Assembly (NCBI GenBank): GCA_007570785.1
Contig: ML660777.1
Coordinates: forward strand, 4,224,587 to 4,288,586
Length of the DNA: 64,000 nucleotides
Direction: 5' to 3'
From: Antilocapra americana
Taxonomy: Eukaryota; Chordata; Mammalia; Artiodactyla; Antilocapridae
Each line of letters starts with the position of its first letter. Position 1 is the stretch's first letter. Shown one piece after another: positions 21,690 through 33,110 of the stretch. The notes beneath the pieces are model-generated. The model had not been told where the DNA came from. It saw nothing but the letters and a program-made list of their open reading frames with translations, and did not search any database. Both the position numbers and the translations under genes were made by a program.

Positions 21690-22336
21690 ATACTGGGTTA
21701 AACAGTGATCCCCCCTTCCCACCCCCAGTTTGTATCTACCTAGGAATTATGAGGGCTTCCCCGGTGGTCTGAAGGTAAAGAATCCTCCTGCAATGCAGGA
21801 GACTCAGCTTTGATCCCTGGGTCAGGAAGATCCCCAAGAAAAGGAAATGGCTACCCACTCCAGTATTCCTGCCTGAGAAATCCCATGGACAGAGGAGCCT
21901 GGTAGGCTACAGTCCATGGGGTCACAAAGACTTGGATACGACTAAATGACAAACATGAATTGACTGACTAGGACATTTGATTGTGGCCTCCTTTGGAAAC
22001 AGGTTCTTTGCAGATGCAATCAATTTAAAATGAGGTCATACTGGATAAGGGTGGGCCTTAATATAATGACTGGGTATCCTATTAAGAAGAAGCAATCTGA
22101 CACAAACACAGGGAAGCGGGACAGAGGCAGGGTGACTATAGTGATACAAGCCAAGGAACTGCAAGGATTGCAGCGAGCACCAAAATCTAGGCAGGTCAAA
22201 GCAGGGGTTCTCCTCTGGGGCCCTCTGAGAGAGTATGGCCCTACCAACATCTTGATTTGGGACATCTAGCCTCCAGAACTATAAGAAAATAAAGGTTTGT
22301 TGTAATAGTTTGGTACAGCAGCCCTGGAAAACTAGT
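21690..22336 (+). mobile_element. MLT1-type MaLR LTR, split by a SINE
   Basis: After the SINE at 21753-21947 the sequence follows the MLT1 LTR: TTTGGAAACAGG.., AATGAGGTCATACTGGAT..GGGTGGGCCTTAATATAATG.., CTAGCCTCCAGAACTATAAG, AATAAAGGTTTGTTG.. and a terminal ..GGAAAACTAGTACAG. Plus orientation; solo LTR with no coding part. Confidence 0.8.
21753..21947 (+). mobile_element. Bov-tA SINE nested in MLT1
   Basis: Full-length Bov-tA with a few substitutions (head GGCTTCCCCGGTGGTCTGAAGG), inserted in the 5' part of the LTR. Confidence 0.93.
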
Positions 22337-23221
22337 ACAGCCCTGAGAAGAAAACTGGGTGGAATATTCAAAAATGGAGGACAAATTCAGTACCTATGTA
22401 CTGTGCAGCATGACCCAAACTGGGGCTACAGAGAACACAAGGATACATACGACCAGATCCTGCTTTGGAAGAACTTAGAATCAAAACTGTCACTGACTTT
22501 CGTAGGAAAAAAAAAATTTTTTTTCTTTTCCTTTCAATGACCCTGTCAGGTTAGCAAAACAGTGGGAGAAAGATATAAGAGGATCAAAGCTGTGAGTACT
22601 CAGCACTTAGGCCATACTACAAATGACTTGCAAACCACTGCAGAGTAAAAAAAATATATATATCATGACAATGTATGGCAAAAACAATAAAAATATATAT
22701 ATATATATATATACATATACATAAAATAATTTCAGGACAAAGTAGTACAATGCAAATCAAATGGTTTCTTAAGCAATTCTGTAGAGAAAAGCAAACTCTC
22801 TGAACTACTTTTTTTCCCCCTTCCCCCAGGATTCTTTCTTTTCCATAATTAAGAAGCCAACATGAAGCAGCAGGAAGCAAAGTGTTGGTGGGGAGGTAAT
22901 TACTAATAGTAACATCAGTGCTGACACACACTTGCTAGGAAAAAACCTCTGGCATTTTTACCTCTAACAAACCTGTCATCAGTGAAGGCACTTAAGAAAG
23001 CTTCCTTGCTAGTCTTCCGAACACTAGAAAAAATAATTATGGTAATGTAAGGCATTTAACAAACACTTCATGAGTGAAAGATTCTTTTGCCCAGTTCCAG
23101 TTCTTAGGGATGGATATTAATTTCTCTTTGCCCCCAGATGATCAAATTAGAGCAATTCTATCTAGTTTTAATCCCTGAAATTTAAAAAAAATAATAATCT
23201 ATAAAGCCTGGAACTTACTAT
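22337..23221. other. Unassigned sequence with short AT repeat
   Basis: AT-rich; includes a short (AT)n run at about 22692-22712. No coding signal. Confidence 0.5.
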
Positions 23222-23441
23222 AGTGTTAGTGTTAATTGTTCAGTCATGTTCAACTCTTTGTGACCCCATAGATTGTAGCCCACCAGACTCCTCTGTCCAT
23301 CGAATGCTCCAGGCAAGAATACTGGAGTAGATAGCCATTCCCTTCTTCAGGGTATCTTATTGATCCAGGGATGGCAGGTCAAAGGATACAGGTGTCCTGT
23401 ATCACAGGCAGATTCTTTACCATCTGAGCCACCAGGGAAGA
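23222..23441 (-). mobile_element. Bov-tA SINE, antisense
   Basis: Reverse complement of a full Bov-tA: TTCAGTCATGTTCAACTCTTTGTGACCCC at the 3' side to ACCATCTGAGCCACCAGGGAAG at the head. Moderately diverged. Confidence 0.93.
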
Positions 23442-23527
23442 CTAACTGATTATTACTATTACTGGAGTTAATTCCTCATGTGACCGTCCACATCTTCTTA
23501 TATCTTATATCTTCTAATATCTTTCCT

Positions 23528-23658
23528 AGGTGGAGAAGATCTCCTGGAGAAGGAAATGGCAACCCACGCCAGTCCTCTTGCCTGGAAAATTCCAAGGATA
23601 GAGGAGGCTAGCAGGCTAAAGTTCATGGGATCGTAGAGTCGGACGTGACTGAGCAATT
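23528..23658 (+). mobile_element. Bov-tA SINE body fragment
   Basis: Body only (AGAAGATCTCCTGGAGAAGG..GTCGGACGTGACTGAGCAA); the tRNA-like head is missing. Flanks are AT-rich. Confidence 0.88.
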
Positions 23659-23775
23659 AATTTAATTTATATCTTTCCAACACAGTGTCGGTTTGAGATA
23701 CGTCAAAGAAAAATTGCACTGCACAAAGTAAAATAGATGAGGACTTCATTCAAGACCATCTCAGTAAAGGTCACT

Positions 23776-24030
23776 GTTGTTGTTCAGTCGCTAAATCGTG
23801 TCTCACTCTTTGCGACCCCATGGACTGCAGCATGCCAAGAACCTCTGTCCTCCACTATCCCCCAGAGTTTGTTCAAATTCATGTCAGCTGAAGTCGGTGA
23901 TTCTATCTAACCATCTCATTTTCATCCTCCACCACCTCTTCTCCTTTTACCCTCAGTCTTTCCCAGCATCAGAGTCTTTTCCAATGAGATGGCCCTTCCC
24001 ATCAGGTGGCCAAAGTATTGGAGATTCAGT
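23776..24030 (-). mobile_element. BovB 3' end, antisense
   Basis: Reverse complement of the BovB C-terminal coding end and tail: GTTCAGTCGCTAAATCGTGTC.., ..CAGCATCAGAGTCTTTTCCAATGAG.., ..GGTGGCCAAAGTATTGGAG. Severely 5'-truncated. Confidence 0.9.
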
Positions 24031-24379
24031 AACAGAGATTGAACATAACTCTGGAAACCACCAATAGCAGCTGAGTATTTGTAGCCAATGGGCAGGATAA
24101 GGGAGTAGAAAGAAAGTTATGGTGTCAAAGATAGAGGGACCACCTACTAAACTGGTTTGGCAGCATTCTTGCTGAACTAGGCTGACAGGCCGGCCAAGGA
24201 TAAGGCTTAGTACAGAAGAGGGCTCAGAGCAGCCCAGCTAACAAGTAATCAGGGAGTGAGAGTCTTTTCAGATGATACACTCAACCAGTCCTCACTCTAA
24301 CAGAGGTGTGATAGCCTAGGGTCCAAGAACTGGACCACATTTACCCACATGTTTGATTGTGTTTGTTTTACTTTCCTTT
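24031..24379. other. Unassigned sequence
   Basis: No coding signal or recognised repeat. Confidence 0.5.
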
Positions 24380-24547
24380 GGTTGATTGGCCAACTGTTCA
24401 AAATAATCTTGATAAATAATAATAATAAATAATAATTATTTTGATAATAATAATAAATAATAATTATTGGTTGATTGGCCAACTGTTCAAAATAATCTTG
24501 ATAAATAATAATTATTTTGATAATAATAATAAATAATAATTATTTTG
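24380..24547. repeat. AT-rich tandem duplication with nested palindromes
   Basis: Unit 1 (24380-24468) and unit 2 (24469-24547) both begin GGTTGATTGGCCAACTGTTC and continue into AATAATTATT-rich sequence. Inside each, an AATAATTATTTTGATAATAATAATAA block recurs. AATAATTATT is itself palindromic. Confidence 0.95.
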
Positions 24548-24663
24548 AAGGCATAATTTAGAAATTACCTGAGTCATTTTTAACTAACTGGTATTTGTGA
24601 ATTTATAGAAAGGCTACAATTCAAATAACTCATATGCTTATATATCAATAAAAACCATCAGGG

Positions 24664-24842
24664 GGACTTCTGTGGTGATCCAGTGGTAAGACTCCAATGC
24701 CCAGGTTCAATCCCTGGTCAGGGAATTAGACCCCACATGCTGCAAACAAGAGTCTGCATGCCACAGTGAAGGCTGAAGACCCCACATGCAGCGACTAAGA
24801 CTTGGGGCAGCCAAATAAATATATAAAATATTTTATAAAAAA
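24664..24842 (+). mobile_element. CHR-type SINE, internally shortened
   Basis: Head GACTTCTGTGGTGATCCAGTGG and B box GGTTCAATCC, then a short body (CCCACATGCTGCAAACAAG..) and an A-rich tail. About half the body of the 8274-8627 copy is missing. Confidence 0.85.
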
Positions 24843-24965
24843 TTAAAAATAGCTTTCATGGTAAGTTTGCTTTGTTTCTTGTTCAACAGTTGCGGCACAT
24901 AATGGGGAAAAGAAAGGCAGGGTCGACATCAGTCGGGAACAGGGCCTCACCGGGCGTACACACAG

Positions 24966-25035
24966 CTGGAGTGGCTAGTCATTCCCTTCTGCAAGGTACC
25001 TTACTGACCCAGGGATCGAACTCTGGTTGAACCTT
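24966..25035 (-). mobile_element. Bov-tA SINE fragment, antisense
   Basis: CTGGAGTGGCTAGTCATTCCCTTC..CCCAGGGATCGAACTCTGG is the reverse complement of the Bov-tA head/body junction. Very short. Confidence 0.6.
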
Positions 25036-25089
25036 CAGGGACCTCCTGAAGGCCTCCAGTTCTCTCACTAGGAGAGCTTCAGACTCATT

Positions 25090-25180
25090 GTCTGAGTTGC
25101 TCAAGGTCAAATGCAGAAGCCAGGATTTGAAGCCAGGCCTGTCTGACTCCAAGATAAGATTCTTTCCATTACACCAGCAC
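25090..25180 (-). mobile_element. MIR SINE fragment
   Basis: GCTCAAGGTCAAATG..AGCCAGGATTTGAAGCCAGGCCTGTCTGACTCC.. matches the reverse complement of the MIR tRNA-like part and core. Confidence 0.75.
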
Positions 25181-25667
25181 TTCCCAAACACCAGGCCTTG
25201 GACCTGGGCCAGCTCAAAATTAAGTTATAAGATGTCAGAAGCAAAAGGAAAAATACAAGGACAATGTAGCAGATTTTTTTTTTCAACAAAATGAATTCAA
25301 TTTAAAGCATTGTTCTTTTGAGATTATGGCCACTTCTAGTGTTGAAAATGTTCTTTCTATTATGAAATGATAGTGGTTATGATGGTGATTACTTGTGTTT
25401 GTTTTTGCTTTTCAATGTCCTTACCAGACAAAATTTAAAACTTGGCCAAGCTGTAAATGACACCTGAATGTTTTTGATATTTTGTCACTCATGGAATGTT
25501 AGAACCTGGAAATCAACTCTGCCATGAAACACAGGGGAAATAGGCAGCTTGGCATGTTCATTTAGTGCTTCCCCCACCTCCATGTTCACATCAACCTCCA
25601 AAATTTAGAGAAGTCACTCCAATTAAAAGAAAAATTAACATCTCTAATTGTTTTGATTTTCTGATTT
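25181..25667. other. Unassigned sequence
   Basis: No coding signal or recognised repeat; AT-rich toward the L1 junction. Confidence 0.5.
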
Positions 25668-26588
25668 TTCTTTTTATTTAATTTTTATTGGAGTATAGTT
25701 AATTTCCAGTATTGCGTTAGTTCCTGCTGTATAGCAAAATGAATCAGCTATACGTATACATATATAGCCCCTCTTTTTTGGAATTCCTTCCCACTTATGT
25801 CACCATAGAGCACTGAATAGAGTTCCCTGTGCTATAGAGTAGTTTCTCATTCATTTCAGTCTAGTCCCTCAGTCATGTCTGACTCTTGGTGACCCTAACT
25901 CTTTGCGACCCCTTGAACTGAGGCACACCAGGCTTCCTTGTCCATCACCAACTCTCAGAGCTTGCTCAAACTCATTTCCACTGAGTTGATGATGCCATCC
26001 AACTATCTCATCCTCTGTCTTCAAATTCTCTTCCTGCCTTCAACCTTGCCCAGCATCAGGGTCTCTTCCAATGTGTCAGTTTTTCGCAAGTGGCCAAAGT
26101 ATTGGAGCTTCCCCTTCAGCATCTGTCTTTCCAATGAATATTCAGGATTAATTTCCTTTAGGTTTGACTGGTTTGATCTCTTTGCAGTCCAAAGGACTCT
26201 CGAGAGTCTTTTCCAACACCACAGTTCAAAAGCATCAATTCTTCAGCACTCAGCTTTCTTTATGGTCCAACTCTCACATCCATACATGACTACTGGAGAC
26301 TTCTGATAAAATGTGGTCCACTGGAGAAGGGAATGGCAGATCACTTCAGTATCCTTGCCTTAAGAACCCCATGAACAGTATGAAAATGTTCTTATTAGTT
26401 ATCTGTTTTATACATAGCAGTGCATATATGTCAACCACAATCTCCCAATTCATCTCACCCCTCTTTTTCCTCCTTGGTGTCCAAACATCTGTTTTCTACA
26501 TCTGTGTCTCTTTTCTGCTTTGCAAATAGGTTCACATTTGTACCATTTTTCTGGATTCCACATATATGCATTAATACACAATATCATG
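25668..26588 (-). mobile_element. L1 3' UTR, antisense, split by BovB
   Basis: 25668-25851 and 26391-26588 together form one continuous reverse-complement L1 3' UTR (TTTATTGGAGTATAGTTAAT.. to ..GTACCATTTTTCTGGATTCCACATATA). The break falls between TTCTCATT and TTCTTATTAGTTATCTG. Confidence 0.8.
25852..26390 (-). mobile_element. BovB insertion with 5' inversion
   Basis: 25852-26298 is the reverse complement of the BovB 3' end (tail to just past the TGTATGGATGTGAGAGTTGG block). 26303-26388 is sense-strand BovB 5' sequence (GGTCCACTGGAGAAGGGAATGG..CCATGAACAGTATGAAAATG). The middle of the element is absent. Flanks TTCTCATT and TTCTTATT look like a target-site duplication in the L1. The arrangement matches twin priming by a BovB RT. 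Confidence 0.75.
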
Positions 26589-27099
26589 GAACAAGGACAG
26601 ACACCAAGGCACCACTAGAGAGGATGAGAATGGAGACGATTCTAAGGAGTAGACGAAAACCAGCCATTGGAGGGTCTAATGGCAGGAGGAGAAGCCAAAG
26701 AATATTGCTCAGACTGAGAGGAGGTATGTACGCTATTTCTTCTGCAGAGAGAACAAGCAGAATCATTATTCTCTGTGGAATCCACCTTGTCTTTTACTTC
26801 TCCAAGGCTCCACCCCCTGGAGGGATGCTCACCCTCATCCATGAGGATGCATGTTCCTCAGTGAACAGGCAGCAGAAGTACAGACAGATCAGCATTCCTG
26901 AATGTACAAGAAGGTCTTACTGCCCAGGTTCCTCATTTTCAAGGGCTACTATTTTTAGATGACCATTTTGAAGATGACCAGACATCACTGACATAACAGG
27001 AGGTGTTCTATTTTTCACTTTTGCCTGCTTGCTTACTGAATGTAATAGAAAAAAAAAAAAAAAGAAGGAGGTCTCATTTCCTACCGAACTCAAAGAGAC
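26589..27099. other. Unassigned sequence
   Basis: An open frame begins in the antisense L1 (26420) and runs to 26962 through sequence I cannot identify; no domain visible. Includes an A-rich tract at 27048-27064. Confidence 0.45.
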
Positions 27100-27330
27100 A
27101 GTATGTCATGTTTAAGAGCCTTACAGTCAAGAACACTGGGTATGTAATGGTCCACATTCAGTGGATAATTCAGCTCTCTAAACTCTTGGGGCCTGTTTTC
27201 TTGCTTATAAAATGTGAATAATAATATTCCCCACTTACTAGAGTTGCTGTAGAAATTGAAAACTGTATGTTCAGTACTACATAGACCTCCAGGTATATCC
27301 AATAAATGTTAACTATTATTACATGGATTT
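27100..27330 (+). mobile_element. MIR SINE
   Basis: Diverged MIR: TTTAAGAGCC.., ..AAACTCTTGGGGCCTGTTTTCTTGCTTATAAAATG.., AATAATAATATTCCCCACTTA.. and ..CCAATAAATGTTAACTATTATT at the end. Confidence 0.8.
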
Positions 27331-28066
27331 TATTTACTGTAAGCAGAATAGCTGAGCATGTCCTGACACACAATAAATAATAAACATGTACTACTAAAGA
27401 GAGTTGATTGCCTAAGCTTGAGGTAAAAAATTCAAGGGGGCCTAACAAGCATGTCTAGCTATTGTTCTTCTCTCCTACTGATTGGCAGCTATAGAGGATG
27501 AGGAATGATACCCACACCGCCCCCATTCTCCTCGCTCAAGAGACTCAGTCTTTTATACAGTTCCCTGGGTTTCCACATCGGAGTGGAGTGGAGTGTGCAG
27601 TGTTAGCTGTCTGCCGCAAGAACTCTTAACGATGTCAGTCCATTCTAGCCAGTAAAAAGCACAGTTGTAAGGTCAATAACTCTGTCCTTAGATTGACTCA
27701 GACACTGAGAAAAGGAATACCATGATGGGATGAGGGCTAGGATGTAAGTATTATTCCTGAGACTGGTCAGCTACTTCCATCTTTGTTCTAGGTTTTGGGT
27801 GGCAATCCATTCTCCAAAGCTCTTTCAAATTCTGGATAGCTCTTCCAAGTTTATTTCTAAGTATTGGTGTCCTTTCTTATTACTTCCAGATTATCTCATA
27901 CACAACCTTTATTTCTCTTTAAGCTATCATCAGAGCTCATTTTAAACCAAGTCTTCTTTTTCTTATTTTTTTCATTGTAAAGTTGATCATCTTATTAGTG
28001 TTAAGAGATTTGTGAAACAAAGTTGGATTCCTATGAGGGCCATCTGAAGCCAGATTGCCAAAGTCA
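27331..28066. other. Unassigned sequence
   Basis: No coding signal or recognised repeat. Confidence 0.5.
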
Positions 28067-28333
28067 GGGGTTGCTGAACTACAGCCAGCTGGCCAAGTGG
28101 CCCTGCAGCCTGATTTTGTAAATATATTTTTATTGGAACATGGTCACATCCATCTATTTACATACATTCTCTATTGCCGCTGTCTTGATACAAGCGTGGC
28201 GTTAACTAACTGGGACAGAGATTGTATGGCCTGCAAAACTGAAAGTATTTACTATCTGGCCCTTAACAGAAAAATTTACTGTTTCCATGCCTTATGGAGT
28301 CAGACCAGTATAAGAAAAATTGGTCAACTCTGA
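28067..28333 (+). mobile_element. Non-autonomous hAT DNA transposon
   Basis: Begins CAGGGGTTGCTGAACTACAG and ends near ..AAATTGGTCAACTCTG, which are degraded terminal inverted repeats. The interior (TTTTGTAAATATATTTTTATTGGAAC.., ..GACAGAGATTGTATGGCCTGC..) is typical of an abundant mammalian hAT MITE of the Charlie/Tip100 group. The exact family name is uncertain. Confidence 0.7.
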
Positions 28334-29184
28334 GAAAGGTTAGTTGGCTACTATCCTGATTATTAAGTAGCCAGTTCTGTCCAAAATTGTCCAGGATCAC
28401 AATGTGTCTTAATGAGACCTGACACTTGAAAACATTTTCTATTTTGATGGTTTAAAATGGGACTCAAATTACCACCTTTCAATGGGAATTACTGAGCTTC
28501 TTCTATATGAAGCATTCCCTCCTGGAAACTACCTCCAGCTAATTAGAGTTGAAAACAGAAAGAGCCTCATTGCAGGTCATTTTGGTGAGAAAATAAAAGG
28601 ACATGACAATCAAAAGTCTAGATTACATTTAGTGACTGGGGTCGGAGGGGACCTCCAAATTAGAAAATCTTTGAAAGAAAATTTGAAGAACAGTTTAGTT
28701 AAAAATAAGTAAAGTTCCTGTCTCTTTTCTCTTCACAAGAAGCCAACTGTATATCACAGGAGTATCAACACCAGTATTTCTGAGTCAAATCTTAAAACAA
28801 ATAATGAGCACTGGTTATTAATGTACATTAATAAGAGAAGCATATTTTGATGGGTTGCTCCATTCACTGAGTAAGAGACAAAGTTTAGGAAAGTGTGACC
28901 AAAAGAAAGAAGACCAGAAGAGCTACTTCTGGCTCTTTATGCAAAGACACGCTTATAAATTTTAAAATAAGTAAGACATACTTCAATTAAAGCACTAGAG
29001 AGGATCATGTTCTATTAAAAACAAAGCTTTCTAATATGTCTTTATTTATGTGGTCACATGTTCCATGCATTTCCCCTTTTTGTGGGTTGTGTACAGCTGG
29101 GTCATATATATTCTGAAGGATGTTTAACGTTCACTGACTTTCCTTAATTCAATCACCCATGAAATTTGCCTCCCAGTTAAAATC
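28334..29184. other. Unassigned sequence
   Basis: No recognised repeat; a 76-codon plus-strand frame at 28482-28712 has no recognisable motif. Confidence 0.5.
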
Positions 29185-29600
29185 GTCACATCCCTTGTGG
29201 AAAGCAATTTGAGGAAAACATTTTAGGAGACACAGAGTGTTCACAGCCTTTGACCTAGTTATCCCACTGCTGGGAATTTATCTTAAGGAAATAATTCCAA
29301 AGAAGGAAAAAATCTTCTTATTAACTAAAGAATTATTTATAGTGGTAAAAAAACCCCTTTACATCCAAAAATAAGAGAATAATTAAGTGAAATATGATAC
29401 ATCAACTAGAAGAATTATTATACAGTCATTAAAATGATTATGGAAAATGTGTAACAATACTGAAATTATTCATGGAATAATGTTAAGGGAGGAAAGTAGA
29501 ATGTAAAATTGTATCTGCTTTATGATTACAATACGAAAAACGATGTCTGCATAAGAACTAGGACTGGAAGGGACACAAAAATGATTTTTTTGATGAACTG
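29185..29600 (+). mobile_element. L1M ORF2 end and 3' UTR
   Basis: GACCTAGTTATCCCACTGCTGGGAATTTATCTTAAGGAAATAATTCC and the following ..ATTATACAGTCATTAAAATGATTATGG.. are hallmarks of old L1M ORF2 3' ends. No open frame survives. Confidence 0.7.
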
Positions 29601-30849
29601 AAATACAGGATTACTTGGAGTGTTAGAATGAAGGTTATATTTCTTTCTTTAATAAATGTTTGTTTTTATGATGTTGTTTATAAACTTGAAAACAGGGAAC
29701 ATCTCATTTTTCCCCTTTCCCTTTAATATTTAAAATAATTTAAGAACTGTATCAGTCATCGTCCAGTTACAAAGAAAAGAAACCATTCCAACTAGATTAG
29801 CCGGATGGCATTAATTCCTGGACTGAGGCAATGGTTGAGGAAACAGACTCTGGGCTGTTTCCAGAGATGTCTTGAGGCTGTCACATAGAACTTGGACACC
29901 CAAAATGCTGCTTGTCTTGCCATGACCAGCGAGCAGCTTGCAAAACTAGAAAAGGAACATTGCCTTTGTATGCACTGCACCAAGGAGATGGAGCTTCATG
30001 CTTTTTTCTCTTACTGTGTAACTCAGTTCTGAATGTAAGTTTTCAGAAGAGCATCAGATTGACAGTACCTAAATGGCATGCCAAAGGCTTTACACCTTCC
30101 CTGGTACACTGAGGCACTAACAGGAGGCTGAATGGTTGGTAAACAAGCCAGTCTCTAGCATCTACCCGACAAAAAATTGTCAGATAAAATTCGAGACACC
30201 CAGTTAAACTAGAATTTCAGATAAACAACAAATAATTCTTAGAATTTTCCAAATATTGCAAGGGACACACAGATACTAAAAAAAAAAAATTCATAACTTA
30301 CCTGAAATTCAGACTTATTTGGGCATTTTTCAATTTTATTTGCTAAATATTGCAATCCTACTGCCATGGAACCTGATTGAAAGTGAAATCATTCCCAATT
30401 CATATGAAGTTTTGGTAATATTTATTCTCAGATAAGGATTCCTGCAGTAGAGTACCCACAAATTTCTAATGGAAGCATTTTCTTCTTTTAAACTAATAGA
30501 CATTCTCTCGATTCTTTATAATTTCTCCAAAAATAAGAAGCAAACAGATGTTTGGATGTTGGTTAGATTCTCGAAACCAGTCAGACAATATCAGTGCTGG
30601 ATGGCTCCCTAGAGAGAATGTATTCCTTGGAGGGAACTTTGTTTATCTACTGCTTTCTTAAGTCAGAGCCCAGGACTCTCAGACTTGCTCCTTTCAGTCA
30701 GGTGTCTCTGAAAAGAATAAACCTCCTTTATCAGTCGCGATAGGTGCAAATTTAAGTTGCTAAGACAAAAACATGGAATCCTGATTAACCTCTCATGATC
30801 ACTGAGTGCCAGGGAAAGCATGAGTTGCCACTCAAGAACTGTGGGAGAC
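29601..30849. other. Unassigned sequence
   Basis: No host exon recognised. Short frames at 29792-30112 on both strands have no recognisable motif. Confidence 0.5.
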
Positions 30850-31080
30850 AGACTTCCCTGGTGGTCTGGTGGTTAAGAATCCACCTTCCAATGCAGGGGG
30901 TGTGGATTTGACCCCTGGTCTGGGAGGTAAGATCCCACAAGCCATGGGCAACTAAGCCTGAGCACCACAGCTACTGAGCCCACAAGATCTAGAGCCCGTG
31001 TTCCTCAACAAGCGAAATCCAAGTGCCGCTACAAAGATCCAGCACAGCCAAAAATAATTTTAAAATAAATAAATAAAATA
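30850..31080 (+). mobile_element. CHR-type SINE
   Basis: Head GACTTCCCTGGTGGTCTGGTGG, B box-like GGATTTGACCC, body with TGAGCACCACAGCTACTGAG and CTCAACAAGCGAAATCC, ending CAGCCAAAAATAATTTTAAAATAAATAAATAAA. The body is partly deleted. Confidence 0.88.
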
Positions 31081-31092
31081 CTTTTTTAAAAA

Positions 31093-31325
31093 GCTGTGGT
31101 AGGAAAATCTCTGGACCAGGATGGCCTGGATTTTAGCCCTGCATATATTACCACCCTGCTCAATAAGCTTGAGCATGTGATCATTCTTCTGAGTCACAGT
31201 TCCCTCATCTTTAAAATGAGGTCATTAATACTTTTCCTGTTCCCTGTACAAGTTTGCCATAAGGACTGAATAAGGACACATCTGCAAAGTTTTCTGAAAT
31301 GCAAGAGGTGCCATATAAGGAAACT
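31093..31325 (+). mobile_element. MIR SINE
   Basis: Diverged MIR with the TGAGTCACAGTTCCCTCATCTTTAAAATGAGG core and the trailing ..CATAAGGACTGAATAAGGACACATCTGCAAAG block. Confidence 0.7.
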
Positions 31326-31479
31326 TGACATCGTCTCATGACTGAGAAGTACTAAAGTTTAAAATATTCAGTATTCCAACCATCGTCCATCTGTGGTGGG
31401 ATCGTTAGATTTTCAATTTTTTCAATTTTTCAACATTCTCAATTCTTGCTTATTTTTACCCTAACAAAGTAAGCCTGGG

Positions 31480-31690
31480 GCTTCCTAGGTGGTCCAGTAG
31501 TTAAAAATCTGCCTGCCAGTGCAGGAGATGCTCATTATATGGGTTTGATCTCTGGGTCGGGAAGATCCTCTAGAATAGGAAATGGCAACTCACTCCAATA
31601 TTCTTGCCTGGAAAATTCCAGGGACAGAGAGAGTCTGGCAAGCTACAGTCCATGGAGTTGCAAAGAGTCAGACATGACTGAGAACACATA
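31480..31690 (+). mobile_element. Bov-tA SINE
   Basis: Full length with a mutated head (GGGGCTTCCTAGGTGGTCCAG) and a small insertion before the B box; body ends GTCAGACATGACTGAGAACAC. Confidence 0.92.
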
Positions 31691-32171
31691 AAATGTAGGC
31701 TTAAGCAGTGACAGAAGTCCCAAAGTAGAAATGGTTTAAATAAGATAAATAATTATTTATTGCTGAAGTAAATGAATTTTGGAGTTAAATGGGACTTACT
31801 GATCTTTAGGGACTCTGATTTCCCCTATTTTTTCCTCTGTCATTCTTATCATGTGAATTTCACCTGATTTCCCAAGATCCTGATCAACTCTAACCATCAC
31901 ATCTGCATTTTAGCCATCAGAGGGGAAAGTTTTGAAGAAGGCATACACCTTCATTTTGAGTTGAACATGCTTTCTGGAAAGTAAACACCATTTTCACTTA
32001 CATCCTGCTGCCATAATTTCATCACGTGGTTACATCTAATCTTAGGAAGTAGTAATTTGAGATAGCCACTTGCTCACCTATAAGTTGAGATCTCTATAGC
32101 TGTCAGTCAAGATTGCCTGTCACAGTAGGTAAAAATCAAGAACCTTTCCACGTGAATTAGAGAGAGACTTA
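31691..32171. other. Unassigned sequence
   Basis: No coding signal or recognised repeat. Confidence 0.5.
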
Positions 32172-32475
32172 GCTTGGGCTTTTATAAGAAAGCACCACAG
32201 AGTGGGTGGCATATAAACAATAAAAATTTATTTCTCACAGTCCTAGAAGCCAAAGTCTAAGGTCAAGGTGTCATGTCTGGTTCTCATAAGAATCCTCTTC
32301 CAGATTGCAAGCTATTCTTCCATGATGGAAAGAAACTGAAAGCTTTCTGGGCTCCCTTTTATAAAGGTATTAATCTCATTCATGAAGGCCACCCTTATGA
32401 CCTAATTACTTCCCAAAGGCCACGCTTTCCAATAACATCAACATTGGGAATTAGAATTTCAACAAATGAACTGAG
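32172..32475 (-). mobile_element. MLT1-type MaLR LTR, antisense
   Basis: Reverse complement of an MLT1 LTR: AGCACCACAGAGTGGGTGGC.., ..ATTTATTTCTCACAGTCCTAG.., ..GTCTAAGGTCAAGGTGTCATG.., and ..GGCCACCCTTATGACCTAATTAC.. near the other end. Related to but opposite in orientation from 21690-22336. Confidence 0.75.
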
Positions 32476-32539
32476 AGGAGGGGAGGGGTGGGACAGACAG
32501 ATATTCAGTTCATTTCAGAGTAATTAAAGATTAGACTTT

Positions 32540-32915
32540 TTTTTTGAAGATCTAATTGACTTTATTAAATGACTCATGAATCAGGCAATGTTGCATCTGG
32601 CAAACACAGAGGTGCTCCACGGAGTTACACATAAGAGGCTTCTGGGACAAGGAAGTCATCAGTAAAGGGAAAAAAAAAGAAAGTTCACTGGAGAAAAGTA
32701 AAAGTTCCGGTGAAGACGCCTCTTCATTGGCTGAGCTGAGGTGTTTTTCAATGACTGCATTTGTTGCTGGGCAAGAAAGAGGTCTTCCTCCTATTGCAGG
32801 AGTGAAGTAGTTGCACTTCCTTCTTGGGAGTGGGCGGTACCACTCTTCCTGTTGAGGTCAGTAACTGACATTTTCCTGTTGCGGTAACTGAAATCTTCCA
32901 TTGAATAAAGTCAGT
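32540..32915 (-). mobile_element. LTR-like repeat, family unknown
   Basis: TAATTGACTTTATTAAATGACTCATGAATCAGGCA.. closely parallels 56262-56370. On the minus strand it contains an AATAAA-like signal in an R-like position, which suggests an antisense solo LTR. Confidence 0.45.
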
Positions 32916-32939
32916 TAGATCTCAAAAATTATTCAGTTG

Positions 32940-33110
32940 TGCCTTCTAGTTCAAGATGGTGGAGTTGAAGGACTTGCTCTCAATTCCTGCTGCTAGTGTT
33001 GGAGGGTCTCCTGTGGAGGCGTGAGTTGGCAGTGGCTAGCTGTGAGGATGGGGGCACTGGCAGCAGCCTAGAATCCTATTTTAATCCACACATGGACTAG
33101 AAAAGCCAAA
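32940..33110 (+). mobile_element. L1 5' UTR fragment
   Basis: CAAGATGGTGGAGTTGAAGGAC.., GAGGGTCTCCTGTGGAGGCGTGAGTTGGCAGTGG.. and ..GGGGCACTGGCAGCAGC match ruminant L1 5' UTRs. Short fragment. Confidence 0.6.

Noticed and set aside
26420..26962. 180-codon open frame
   Set aside because: Its first third is antisense L1 3' UTR and the rest has no domain; treated as chimeric chance frame.
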